Shown: in pieces, positions 1 through 7,059 of the stretch
How the letters are laid out: each line of letters opens with the position of its first letter
Numbering within the stretch: position 1 is the first letter of the stretch
Assembly: GCA_002402005.2 (NCBI GenBank)
Contig: NVUS02000351.1
Span: forward strand, 1-9,760
Direction: 5' to 3'
Origin: OCS116 cluster bacterium
Lineage (GTDB): Bacteria; Pseudomonadota; Alphaproteobacteria; Rhizobiales; OSC116
Length of the DNA stretch: 9,760 bases
The notes under the pieces: model-generated
The model's input: only the letters and a program-made list of their open reading frames with translations
What the model was told of the DNA's origin: nothing
The model's database searches: none
Translations under genes and position numbers: made by a program

Positions 1-839
1 GTCGCGATAAAATTATCCAACTTAAAAAGCGGATTGTCGACACGCGGCGGCTCCTGCTCAAACACATCAAACCCCGCTGCCTCAATAGCTTGGCTTTCAA
101 GCGCTTCGTATAAAGCAGCTTCATCAACCAAGCCTCCCCTGCTCGCATTCACCAAGATACAATCACTGCGCATCGAGGCCAAAGCCGCTCTGTCGATAAA
201 ATGTTGCGTCATCTCTGTAAGCGGCATAAATAGCGCCACCAATGACCCTTTTGCAATCGCCTCAGATTTTGAAACCGCCCGCGCACCCGCCTTTTCAATA
301 ATCTCATCATCAACAAACGGGTCGTAAACCAATATCTCATCAAAACCCAAAGCTCTGATTTTATCATGAAACCGCCTAGCAATACGGCCATAGCCTATAA
401 TTGCCGCAACTCTGCCTTTGGCACCTTGAATCGGCTCACTCTCATCTAAAGCCCATTTCCCAAGTCGCATATCTCTGTTTCTGGTGATAAGCCGCCGCCG
501 AGCCGCGAGGTAAAGCGCCAAGGAGTGGGTCGACACTTCATCTGTATCATAATCAGGTATGTTGCATAACATTATACCCTTGCCTGACAACACATCCAAA
601 TCGACAGTGTTATAGCCAACACCATAGCGAATAACCGCTTTGCAAGCCGATAATTGTGAAATGCGCTGCGCATCCAAAACCAGATCACGCACTAGAATCA
701 CCCGCGCATCAGCCGCTTCTGCCGATAATTTATTATGCGCGTCAAACCCAGCCATCCCTACAGAGAAGCCATTTTCCTCCGCTATGGCCTTCTCAATATC
801 TAGGCTTCTATAGGCGGGTTGTAGAATGCAAATATCCAT
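1..839 (-). CDS. D-isomer-specific 2-hydroxyacid dehydrogenase, NAD-binding (3' end off window)
   Basis: Cytoplasmic NAD(P)-dependent oxidoreductase of the D-2-hydroxyacid dehydrogenase family (phosphoglycerate/glyoxylate/hydroxypyruvate reductase type), interconverting a 2-hydroxy acid and a 2-oxo acid. The visible 279 residues start at ATG 839 (MDICILQPAY) and run off the left edge. I see the substrate-domain loop YGVGYNTVD (72-80), the interdomain HSLAL region (105-109), the Rossmann nucleotide motif GYGRIA (149-154) with the acidic D173 in VYDP, the catalytic Arg in NASRGG (R234) and the catalytic Glu in FDVFEQEPP (E263). The catalytic His would come just after the edge. The third glycine of GxGxxG is Ala, a variant met in this family. 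The gene follows dctM by 9 bases, with AAGGA overlapping the dctM stop as ribosome binding site, so it is the fourth gene of the TRAP operon. It probably acts on the imported acid or its first product (inference). Family very likely; substrate unknown. Confidence 0.9.
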   Translation of the reverse strand, partial: MDICILQPAYRSLDIEKAIAEENGFSVGMAGFDAHNKLSAEAADARVILVRDLVLDAQRISQLSACKAVIRYGVGYNTVDLDVLSGKGIMLCNIPDYDTDEVSTHSLALYLAARRRLITRNRDMRLGKWALDESEPIQGAKGRVAAIIGYGRIARRFHDKIRALGFDEILVYDPFVDDEIIEKAGARAVSKSEAIAKGSLVALFMPLTEMTQHFIDRAALASMRSDCILVNASRGGLVDEAALYEALESQAIEAAGFDVFEQEPPRVDNPLFKLDNFIA

Positions 840-848
840 TATTTTTCC

Positions 849-2144
849 TTAAACTAACCAAAGCGCAATTTGCGGATAGTAAATCAGCAACATCAGTACA
901 AAAACTTGAATCAAAATGAACGGCCAAACCGATTTGAACATATCCGACAGCGTTATATCTGGCGGTGCTACGCTTTTTAAATAGAAAACAGCTGGCCCAA
1001 AAGGCGGAGATAAATATGACACTTGCATATTTAAACAAAATAGAATGCCAAACCAAACAGGGTCGTAGCCCAATGATTGAATGATCGGCACGAAAATAGG
1101 CATCGTTAACAGCGTGATGCCAACCCAATCAAGGAACATGCCCAACACAACCAAAATCAGCATCATCACCATAATAATCATAACCGGCGATACATCCAAA
1201 CCAAGGATCATACCCTTTACAAATTGAATACCTCCCATTAGATTGTAAACACCAATCAACAATGTAGCGCCGACCCCAATCCAAATGATCATTCCGCACG
1301 TAGACATGGTTTGAATGACCGATTCTCTGATAAGTTTCATCGTAAGTTCACCACGGGCGTAAGTGGCAATAATCATGCCAGCCACACCAACACTCGCGCT
1401 CTCCGTTACCGAAGCAATGCCAGCATAAATTGAGCCCAGAACTGACCCAGCCACAATGATCGGGAAAATAATCGAACGATAAACCGCCCGTCTTTCTTCC
1501 TTTGTATGATCTGATTTTGCCGCAATCGGTGCAGCAGTTGGATCCATATAAGAACGGAAGATGATATAAGCTGCATAACAACCAACCAGTAAAAATGTTG
1601 GTATAACCGCCGCTTTGAACAAATCACCAATCGACACACTTGCGGTTAAACCATAAACAATCAAAACAATTGATGGCGGCATCATCGTGCCAAGTGACCC
1701 ACCAGCCAAAACAGTGCCAATAGCCAGTCTTTTATTATAGCCCATATCTAGCATTTGCGGCAGTGCGAGCATGCCAAGCAGGACAATTTCACCGCCAATA
1801 ATACCCGACATAGCTGCCAGAATAAGCGCCACAAAAAGTGTTTGAATCGCAACACCGCCGCGCAATCTACCAGCCGAAAGTTGCATCGCCTTATAAATAT
1901 CTCGGGCAATGCCGGAGCGGTCAAGAATGGCAGCCATCAACACAAACATTGGCACCGCAATAAACACATATTGAGTGACGAATGAATAAATACGCGAGGT
2001 CAATAAGCTGACACCAGGAAGGCCAAAATTGAAATAGGCAAAACCAAGTGCAACAAGGCCAGTTACGAATGCCAAAGGCATGCGTGTTGTCAACAAGCCG
2101 ATTAGTAAAACAAGAATAAGGATGGTCGAAATCGTAATGCTCAT
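849..2144 (-). CDS. dctM: TRAP transporter large permease, DctM family
   Basis: Large membrane subunit of a tripartite ATP-independent periplasmic (TRAP) transporter, carrying the sodium-coupled transport path for an organic acid across the inner membrane. The protein is 431 aa, the usual DctM length, and almost entirely hydrophobic, with about a dozen membrane segments. The family signature is present around residues 135-158: GYNKRLAIG followed by AGGSLGTMMPPS, as in 'GY.kr.A.g...AGG.LG.lIPPS'. A second conserved block near the C-terminus (LNMQVSYLSPPFGPAVFYL) matches the DctM pattern of paired re-entrant loops. ATG 2144 is chosen because it forms an ATGA overlap with the dctQ stop, a translational-coupling arrangement typical for this pair. 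The dehydrogenase gene follows after 9 bases. It is very likely functional, as no disruption is seen. Confidence 0.96.
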   Translation of the reverse strand: MSITISTILILVLLIGLLTTRMPLAFVTGLVALGFAYFNFGLPGVSLLTSRIYSFVTQYVFIAVPMFVLMAAILDRSGIARDIYKAMQLSAGRLRGGVAIQTLFVALILAAMSGIIGGEIVLLGMLALPQMLDMGYNKRLAIGTVLAGGSLGTMMPPSIVLIVYGLTASVSIGDLFKAAVIPTFLLVGCYAAYIIFRSYMDPTAAPIAAKSDHTKEERRAVYRSIIFPIIVAGSVLGSIYAGIASVTESASVGVAGMIIATYARGELTMKLIRESVIQTMSTCGMIIWIGVGATLLIGVYNLMGGIQFVKGMILGLDVSPVMIIMVMMLILVVLGMFLDWVGITLLTMPIFVPIIQSLGYDPVWFGILFCLNMQVSYLSPPFGPAVFYLKSVAPPDITLSDMFKSVWPFILIQVFVLMLLIYYPQIALWLV

Positions 2145-2725
2145 AAAGCGGCATCTTTCATTTTATTGGTTTTGCGAAACAGAGAGATAAGGCGCTTCAA
2201 CGAAAACACAGCCATAAATATTAAACAAATAAAAATAAACGCTTTAATGAGCGCAGGTGAAGGAAAACGAAATGCAGAGCCACTTTCTTCAAGCCGCAAA
2301 TCACCCAGAGGGTTAAACCACGATTTTTCGGCCATGATCCAACTGGCATATGACAAAGCAATAAAAAAGGTAAGTTGGGCAATCTCGACAAAAACATCCA
2401 ACGCGAATTTTACACGTGTGGGAACAACTTCATAAACAATATCAATACGGATGTGCTTATTCTCAATATAACAATAAAGCCCGCCAAAAACCAAACATAT
2501 AGCCACAAAAAATGACGTGGTTTCGTGTACCCAGATAGTAGGGCTATTAAATACAAATCGCGCAACCACTTCATAAACCGAAATCAATACTGACGCCAAG
2601 AATAGCAACGCCAACACATTGCCGAATTTTATAATGCCGCGTTCAACACCGCTTTTATTGTCTTCGTTTTGTTCAACTGGCGCGGCGACCACTTTGCCCA
2701 AATCTGCCACTGGTTTATCATCCAT
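2141..2725 (-). CDS. dctQ: TRAP transporter small permease, DctQ family
   Basis: Small membrane subunit of the TRAP transporter, pairing with DctM. The protein is 194 aa with a hydrophilic N-terminus of about 33 residues and four membrane segments near 35-57, 69-87, 108-131 and 159-176. Family marks are W65..E68 in IWVHETT at the start of segment 2 and KHIRIDI (90-96), matching the 'h.rvD' motif after segment 2 of DctQ proteins. I start it at ATG 2725 (MDDKPVADLG) because AGGTGGAG lies 7 bases upstream. The in-frame ATG at 2764 would add 13 residues but lies inside the stem-loop of the dctP-dctQ gap and has no ribosome binding site. The stop overlaps the dctM start by 4 bases. The N-terminal extension before segment 1 is a little longer and more acidic than usual, with no recognised role. 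Confidence 0.95.
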   Translation of the reverse strand: MDDKPVADLGKVVAAPVEQNEDNKSGVERGIIKFGNVLALLFLASVLISVYEVVARFVFNSPTIWVHETTSFFVAICLVFGGLYCYIENKHIRIDIVYEVVPTRVKFALDVFVEIAQLTFFIALSYASWIMAEKSWFNPLGDLRLEESGSAFRFPSPALIKAFIFICLIFMAVFSLKRLISLFRKTNKMKDAAL

Positions 2726-2753
2726 AACCAAACTCCACCTAAAAATGAGAAAC

Positions 2754-2777
2754 AGCCCCCGCACGAATGCGGGAGCT
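2754..2777 (-). terminator. Intercistronic stem-loop between dctP and dctQ
   Basis: Read on the transcribed minus strand, AGCTCCCGCA, a TTCG loop and TGCGGGGGCT form a 10-bp stem (nine Watson-Crick pairs and one G-U). The element lies 18 bases after the dctP stop. No T-run follows directly; a five-T stretch comes about 8 bases after the stem. I read it as an mRNA-stabilising hairpin or leaky terminator, of the kind that lets a binding protein be made in excess over its membrane partners (inference), and not as a full terminator, since dctQM lie downstream. Confidence 0.7.
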
Positions 2778-2795
2778 GAAACATGTTATATATAT

Positions 2796-3815
2796 CTAAA
2801 GCTTACCTTGGCTGATAAGCCAAGTGGTTATTTTGTCATAAACTTTTTGAGAAAACTCAGAGCGTTTGGCATAATCTACCCACACCTTACGAGCGATTTG
2901 ACGGAACTTAACCCGTTCAGCTTCTGACCAATCGGTAATGGTGATTTCAGGGTCTGCGCGCAATTCTGCAGCCACGTCAAAATTCTTATTTTCCAATTGG
3001 TTGAAAAATTCCCAGCTCAACCAACGAACAGATGTTGAGAGAACCGTTTTCAATTGATCAGAAAGACCATCATAAATAGCTTTATTCATTGAAACTTCAA
3101 TGGTTGGCATAGAATGGAAGCCTGGATATACAGGCGCTTTGGCCACTTTAAAGAAACCGTTTTCATGGTTTGTCGCCAGTACAGAAGCGTCAGCAGCGTC
3201 GATAACACCTTTGTCCAATGTTGTGTAGACTTCCGAGAATGGCAAATTCACTGGTGAAGCACCGGCAGCAGCAAACACTTCTTGAATCATACCTTCAGGT
3301 GAACGCATTTTTAGACCTTTAAGATCATCAACACCGTTCAACACTTTTGTCGAAACAAAAGCTTCCAAGCCCGGGGTTACAGCACCAATGAACTGAACAC
3401 CATATGGGTTTTCTAATTCATTATAAAGCTCTGCACCGCCACCATATTCGATAAATCTATATAGATCATAAGGTGATGACCATGCGCCAACCAAATTGCC
3501 CAATAGTGAGAATGCGGGGTCTTTGCCAGAAAAATATGTCGAGTCTGTAATGTGACCGGTTAATATACCTGAGCCAACGGCTTCAAGCGTCTCATTATGA
3601 GCCACGACAGCACCAGCTGGCAAAATTTCGATGTGAATTTTCCCGTCAGAAAGCGTTTCGACTAAGCTAGCCCATTCTTGTTTAATTTTAAAAACCGTAT
3701 TGCCTGGTTGATCGCTGGATTGGAATGTCCATTCATAATCAGCAGCCACGACAGCTTGGACATTTAACAGCCCAGCAAATAATGCTGTGGCAAGCCCTGT
3801 TGTTAGTTTCTTCAT
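2796..3815 (-). CDS. dctP: TRAP transporter periplasmic substrate-binding protein, DctP family
   Basis: Periplasmic solute receptor that captures a carboxylate and delivers it to DctQM. The protein is 339 aa, normal for the family. A signal peptide is visible: MKK, a hydrophobic core, and an AVVAA cleavage region near residues 21-25, with the mature protein beginning about DYEWTFQSSD. The conserved substrate-clamping Arg is in LKGLKMRSPEG (R171), followed by GASPVNLPFSEVYTTLDKGVIDAAD (185-209), the classic DctP block. The residues VYPGFHSMPT (229-238) and N190 recall the TakP/2-oxo-acid and mannitol-chloroaromatic branch more than the C4-dicarboxylate branch, which would suit a 2-oxo or 2-hydroxy monocarboxylate; this is tentative. 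The start ATG 3815 has AGGGAGGA upstream. It is the first gene of the operon, divergent from the GntR-type regulator. Confidence 0.96.
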   Translation of the reverse strand: MKKLTTGLATALFAGLLNVQAVVAADYEWTFQSSDQPGNTVFKIKQEWASLVETLSDGKIHIEILPAGAVVAHNETLEAVGSGILTGHITDSTYFSGKDPAFSLLGNLVGAWSSPYDLYRFIEYGGGAELYNELENPYGVQFIGAVTPGLEAFVSTKVLNGVDDLKGLKMRSPEGMIQEVFAAAGASPVNLPFSEVYTTLDKGVIDAADASVLATNHENGFFKVAKAPVYPGFHSMPTIEVSMNKAIYDGLSDQLKTVLSTSVRWLSWEFFNQLENKNFDVAAELRADPEITITDWSEAERVKFRQIARKVWVDYAKRSEFSQKVYDKITTWLISQGKL

Positions 3816-3891
3816 TATATTCCTCCCTAAGTTTTTGTAATTACAACGTGAAGCAGAACATCGCTAGACATCACCCTCAATTGCATGCATC

Positions 3892-3920
3892 ATTAATGCA
3901 TTAATCTAGACTCGAGTCAA
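3892..3920 (-). promoter_or_regulatory. Putative dctP promoter overlapping two palindromes
   Basis: On the minus strand TTGACT (3920-3915) and ATTAAT (3897-3892) are separated by exactly 17 bases, a plausible -35/-10 pair (five and four of six consensus bases) about 75 bases before dctP. The -10 lies within a perfect 14-bp palindrome ATTAATGCATTAAT (3892-3905), and the -35 overlaps a perfect 10-bp palindrome GACTCGAGTC (3909-3918). Palindromes placed over both promoter elements suggest repressor binding. The promoter is called by eye; the palindromes are certain. Confidence 0.45.
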
Positions 3921-3922
3921 TA

Positions 3923-3943
3923 ATTGGCATACAGTATGCTAAT
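3923..3943. promoter_or_regulatory. Candidate GntR/FCD operator
   Basis: A 21-bp dyad: left half ATTGGCATAC, a central A, right half GTATGCTAAT. Nine of ten positions pair, including all of GCATAC/GTATGC. FCD-type GntR regulators are known to bind short AT-rich dyads with a GTA/TAC core (for example ATTGGTATACCAAT-like sites), which this resembles. It lies 17 bases before the likely GTG start of the regulator and immediately upstream of the putative dctP -35, so one bound dimer could control both directions. Confidence 0.6.
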
Positions 3944-3960
3944 AAATATTGGAAAACTAC

Positions 3961-4635
3961 GTGAAAACATTAAAGAAAAATAAACTCACTCGCCCAAAAT
4001 CGCTTACAAATCAAACAGCTGACGCTTTGCGTGAGGGCATCATTAATGGCACGTATGACCTTGGACAAAATTTATCAGAAACAAAAATCGCCGAAGATTT
4101 GGGCGTGTCTCGCACCCCAGTTCGAGAATCATTTGCTCTTTTAGAACATGAAGGCCTCGTGGTTTCTCGCCCACAAAGTGGTACCGCTGTGTTTAAACTT
4201 GATGAAACAGAGCTAGAAGAATTTTGTGATTTCCGCTGTTTGTTGGAAGTGCGTGCTATGGAATTATGTTTCAATGATGGCACAGGAAAACTCGCAAAAG
4301 CTTGGGAGAAAATCGCCGCAAAAATGCAAATCGCATTCGATAAAAACCAGACAGAACGTTACCTCGCATTAGATATTGAATTTCATAATGTCTTATTTGA
4401 AATGTCAAACAACCGATATCTTATAAATACCTACCGTACACTTTCGACAAAAATTATAGCCCTACGAAATCGCTTGGGGCAGTCTGGCAGACATTTGGAC
4501 AAAGGTCTTGGTGAACATCTTGAGTTAGCCAAATTGGCAAACAAAGAAATTACCCCCATAGCTGTTGAGCTCATGCGCGCCCACACTCTCCATCGTGATG
4601 GTTCATATTGGAAAACAATTTCTGCCGGCGTATGA
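3961..4635 (+). CDS. GntR family transcriptional regulator, FCD subfamily
   Basis: DNA-binding regulator, most likely of the divergent dctPQM-dehydrogenase operon and of itself. The protein is 224 aa from GTG 3961. The N-terminal winged helix-turn-helix spans about 13-78, with LREGIINGTYDLGQNLSETKIA and DLGVSRTPVRESFALLEHEGLV being textbook GntR. The C-terminal FCD effector domain keeps the metal/ligand set D138, H142 (LDIEFHN), H186 (GEHLEL) and H208 (MRAH); FCD proteins bind carboxylates, often through a metal held by these residues. I prefer GTG 3961 because GGA lies 7 bases before it. The in-frame TTG 3949 would add four residues but has no ribosome binding site. The domain identity is certain; the ligand is unknown but presumably the transported acid or a metabolite of it. 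Confidence 0.94.
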   Translation: MKTLKKNKLTRPKSLTNQTADALREGIINGTYDLGQNLSETKIAEDLGVSRTPVRESFALLEHEGLVVSRPQSGTAVFKLDETELEEFCDFRCLLEVRAMELCFNDGTGKLAKAWEKIAAKMQIAFDKNQTERYLALDIEFHNVLFEMSNNRYLINTYRTLSTKIIALRNRLGQSGRHLDKGLGEHLELAKLANKEITPIAVELMRAHTLHRDGSYWKTISAGV

Positions 4636-4882
4636 ATCCAACCAAGGCAGTCCGGCAACACTTGTTCTGTCGCTATATTTTTGCCTCTAAATTTGCAAGC
4701 GCGAAGTGACCAATAAATTCAATTCTGTTATTGTCACTTTTTCAATACGGTTTGACCATTTCGATTTCCAATAATACCAGTGGCGAAACTAACTGCCAAA
4801 GTCATGATCGGCATTACAAGTGGTAAGAACAGCTATTTTGATAAATTCTTCCAAGCAATATTCTTTAAATTCACGATATAAT
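4636..4882. other. Intergenic region with a possible permease scrap
   Basis: There is no intact gene and no clear terminator after the GntR gene. On the minus strand, 4832-4734 reads LFLPLVMPIM then TLAVSFATGIIG before a stop, and is preceded in frame by TAG. The hydrophobic 'PLVMPIMTLAV' run resembles the conserved loop of PotB/PotC-type ABC permeases ('LAPLVMPxxxLAV'). It is only about 32 codons long and could be chance. Such a permease next to a hydantoinase relic would make sense as one decayed operon. Confidence 0.25.
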
Positions 4883-5270
4883 TCATTTCATTCCTCTTGT
4901 ACCTTTTGAGTTTATCAATGATTTTCCAAAGTTATTCTTTTGGGGCTTAGCGTAACCACCATCTAATGGCGTTTCAATCATAAGCGCATCGCCTGCTCCC
5001 ATGCCTATTTGATCACAATGTTTGAGAATTTTAATTTTTCCCAAGACGTTCACAAATACCGCCATTTAATCCAAATGGTGCAATACGACGATGGCCAGTT
5101 AACAGAGATATTTGCATTTTTTCTAAAAATTTAATTTCCCGCAAAATGCCATCACCACCATTGTGCAAACCCTTGGCTTTTGCACTTGAGAGTGAAGGCA
5201 TCAAAGTCAACATCGCCTGCCCTGGCTTCACCAACACTGCACTTAACAACTTTATTCCTCTAATTTTCAA
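4883..5270 (-). pseudogene. Hydantoinase B / 5-oxoprolinase subunit, C-terminal remnant with frameshift
   Basis: Remnant of a hydantoinase B family protein (HyuB-like; ATP-dependent hydantoin or 5-oxoproline hydrolysis with a HyuA partner). The first part, from about 5190 down to 5040, reads KGLHNGGDGILREIKFLEK, then SLLTGHRRIAPFGLNGG, matching the conserved C-terminal block '(R)GGDG.vREi.fl...vsll.dRr..pP.Gl.GG'. The reading then shifts at a T/C run (5035-5042 on the plus strand) into a second frame reading GMGAGDALMIETPLDGGY, the equivalent of the family's terminal '..pGD.l.i.TPGGGGyG'. Joined, the two pieces give an almost continuous family C-terminus, ending at the TGA 4885-4883. The other 400 or more N-terminal residues are absent: upstream of about 5190 the frame stays open to 5270 without family resemblance. 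So it is truncated and frameshifted, and surely non-functional. Confidence 0.75.
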
Positions 5271-5287
5271 AGAAAAACAACTACAAT

Positions 5288-5511
5288 ATGCATAAACAAA
5301 AACTGACCATTACGAAACATAAGATAACCGATGAGCTTGTCGATAAGGTCATGGTTTGGCTTGTTTCCGCCATAAAAACTTGTGCGATTGAAAATACAAA
5401 GCAAACACTTATCAAAACACTTTTATTCATCAAAAAGAACGCGTCAATCATGCTGACCTAGAGAATGAACAGCATAAATTAGATAATCTAATGGCTAAGT
5501 ACGGTGACTAA
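5288..5511 (+). pseudogene. Small frameshifted gene remnant, unknown function
   Basis: I do not recognise it. From ATG 5288 a frame reads MHKQKLTITKHKITDELVDK then a WLVSAIKTCAIENTKQTL stretch and stops at 5459-5461. The frame shifted by one base at about 5421-5428 (T-run) continues with coding-like HQKERVNHADLENEQHKL and DNLMAKYGD, ending at TAA 5509-5511. Read together with one shift this is a protein of about 74 residues with a charged, probably helical C-terminus. Only a weak ribosome binding site precedes the ATG. It ends 6 bases from the hipA stop, tail to tail. It could be the end of a larger lost gene. The frameshift interpretation rests on composition alone. Confidence 0.35.
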
Positions 5512-5517
5512 TTTCGT

Positions 5518-6762
5518 TTAAATTCGAACCTTTTGCAAATCAAACATAATTAAATTGTTCGATTTATGACTCACACCAAACTCAGCCGCATATTCACTCC
5601 AACTACCAATAGCTGACTCTACTTGTTCTAATATCTCCCTAATTGATTGCTCGTTAAGATCCGCTTTCTTCCCAAGCTCCATCAAATGCTGGCGAGTAAT
5701 GTCCTTACCGTGGCCCAAAACTGTTGTAGAATGTTCACCGCCAGGGCCGACACACCAAGTCAAATCGTATACGGGAGACATATGCCACTGCCCGTCTCTC
5801 TGCATAATATAACTAAACTGACGCGCATGATCATCACGATTATGCGAGAGCACGTTAAAGACCGCTAAAGTGAACATTTTTTTGCATTCTCTTTGATCTC
5901 TAGTCACAGATCTTGTCAAAAGAATGAGGTCTTTATAATCAAGTTGCGGAATACGAATATCAGAATAAAGCAGCCCGCTAGCTGAATGAACGTGAACCCT
6001 TTTATTCCCAATTTTATCAAAACGTTTTGCAGCAAAATAAACCTGATCCCGCTGACCTGAAAGCAATCGTGTTTCTGGCATTATGAGACCTGCGTCTTTA
6101 GCCATCATTGAATACGCCATCTCTATTGCCGCAATATCATCAGGATCATCCCGCCCGGGAAATTTAACAAGATAATGCTCATAGCCCATTGGGGCGACAC
6201 CAATACCATGAACAGCATGTCCCTCCTCATTCACGGCAATTAGAGCCTTTGGTCGTGCACCGCCTGGTGATCCACCATTCCTGCCTAAAATCAACAGAAC
6301 CTCACTAACGTCACCTGACAACACCAATTGCGCATCTGTTGCAAGCCCATCGAGGTCTAATACCGCCGCCTCATCTCCCCAAACATCAATTGCTGGGGTA
6401 TAAGACAGCGCACCAATACCATTGCTGCCAACGCAAGCAAGCCTATCAAGCGGCGATAATGTCGCTGGTTCAATTCCAAGCTGACGTGCACGTCGATCTA
6501 CGAGCAATCGCCCCCAGCCATCTGGCAAACTATCATGAAATACACCATGCAATCCCTCAAATACTTTCACATCAAACGATGGATGTAACCCACCTTCTGT
6601 TCTATAATGAACGGGAGAAATATTAATCCCAGAATCTAAAAACCTTTGATCATACTCTAAATATGCAACCCTATCTCTGTATGCGATCCTGCCAACAATT
6701 TGAACATCATCAAGATCCCAACACAAACTCACATCAATCGGAGTACCTGCCGCAATTTTCAT
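5518..6762 (-). CDS. hipA: HipA family serine/threonine kinase toxin
   Basis: Toxin of a type II HipBA toxin-antitoxin system. E. coli HipA phosphorylates glutamyl-tRNA synthetase and stops growth; targets of other HipA proteins vary. At 414 aa it is full length, with the N-terminal HipA domain (about 1-125, including FEGLHGVFHDSLPDGWGRLL) and the kinase domain. I see the Gly-rich loop NGGSPGGARPKA (162-172), in which S165 is a candidate for the inactivating autophosphorylation; the ATP-binding Lys in YLVKFP (K200); the catalytic loop NRDDHARQF (308-316) with D310; and the metal-binding Asp in PVYDLTW (D333). The position equivalent to Asn314 of E. coli HipA appears to be Gln315. The start ATG 6762 overlaps the hipB stop as ATGA, so the two are translationally coupled. 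The ORF is intact although its neighbours on both sides are decayed. Confidence 0.93.
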   Translation of the reverse strand: MKIAAGTPIDVSLCWDLDDVQIVGRIAYRDRVAYLEYDQRFLDSGINISPVHYRTEGGLHPSFDVKVFEGLHGVFHDSLPDGWGRLLVDRRARQLGIEPATLSPLDRLACVGSNGIGALSYTPAIDVWGDEAAVLDLDGLATDAQLVLSGDVSEVLLILGRNGGSPGGARPKALIAVNEEGHAVHGIGVAPMGYEHYLVKFPGRDDPDDIAAIEMAYSMMAKDAGLIMPETRLLSGQRDQVYFAAKRFDKIGNKRVHVHSASGLLYSDIRIPQLDYKDLILLTRSVTRDQRECKKMFTLAVFNVLSHNRDDHARQFSYIMQRDGQWHMSPVYDLTWCVGPGGEHSTTVLGHGKDITRQHLMELGKKADLNEQSIREILEQVESAIGSWSEYAAEFGVSHKSNNLIMFDLQKVRI

Positions 6763-7028
6763 TTTATAGTCCCCCGTAGAGGTTCTTTCTTATTCTTCAA
6801 CACTTCATCAATATTATCAAACTTTGGCTTTAACAGTAGTTTCTCAAGCGTCCCCTCATCACCAAGCGCTGTCACGAGCTTAATAAACGAAATTAAAGAA
6901 ATTTGACCTGTACGTTCAAATTTTTTAAGAGTGCCAAAAGGTACACCACTACGATTAGCAAGCCCTTCTTGGGTTAATTTTTGCGCCAATCTTCGATTCT
7001 TAACACGAAGAGCCAATTCAGTTGACAT
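6759..7028 (-). CDS. hipB: HipB-like antitoxin, XRE family helix-turn-helix protein
   Basis: Antitoxin and autorepressor of the HipBA pair, which would neutralise HipA by complex formation and bind the operon's operators. The protein is 89 aa from ATG 7028 (MSTELALRVKNRR). The XRE helix-turn-helix is clear: KLTQEGLANRSGVPFGTLKKFERTG (17-41), followed by SLISFIKLVTALG and a charged C-terminal tail (about 70-89) that could lie against HipA. The frame stays open up to 7145, but the extra 39 residues are hydrophobic and AT-rich, overlap the inverted repeat of the promoter, and would precede the normal XRE N-terminus. The ribosome binding site is weak (GGAT 5 bases upstream), which leaves some doubt about the start. 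It overlaps hipA by 4 bases. Confidence 0.9.
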   Translation of the reverse strand: MSTELALRVKNRRLAQKLTQEGLANRSGVPFGTLKKFERTGQISLISFIKLVTALGDEGTLEKLLLKPKFDNIDEVLKNKKEPLRGTIK

Positions 7029-7059
7029 ATCATCCGATGAAAGAAAAATAAAAGCCACA

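Noticed and set aside
34..327. Plus-strand open frame of 97 codons
   Set aside because: It is antisense to the clearly conserved dehydrogenase (NAD motif, catalytic Arg and Glu on the minus strand).
2726..2764. Longer dctQ start at ATG 2764
   Set aside because: It lies inside the stem-loop with no ribosome binding site, whereas ATG 2725 has AGGTGGAG at good spacing.
4734..4832. Certain identification of an ABC permease pseudogene
   Set aside because: Only about 32 codons with a permease-like hydrophobic loop are present, so it is kept as a tentative note inside the intergenic entry.
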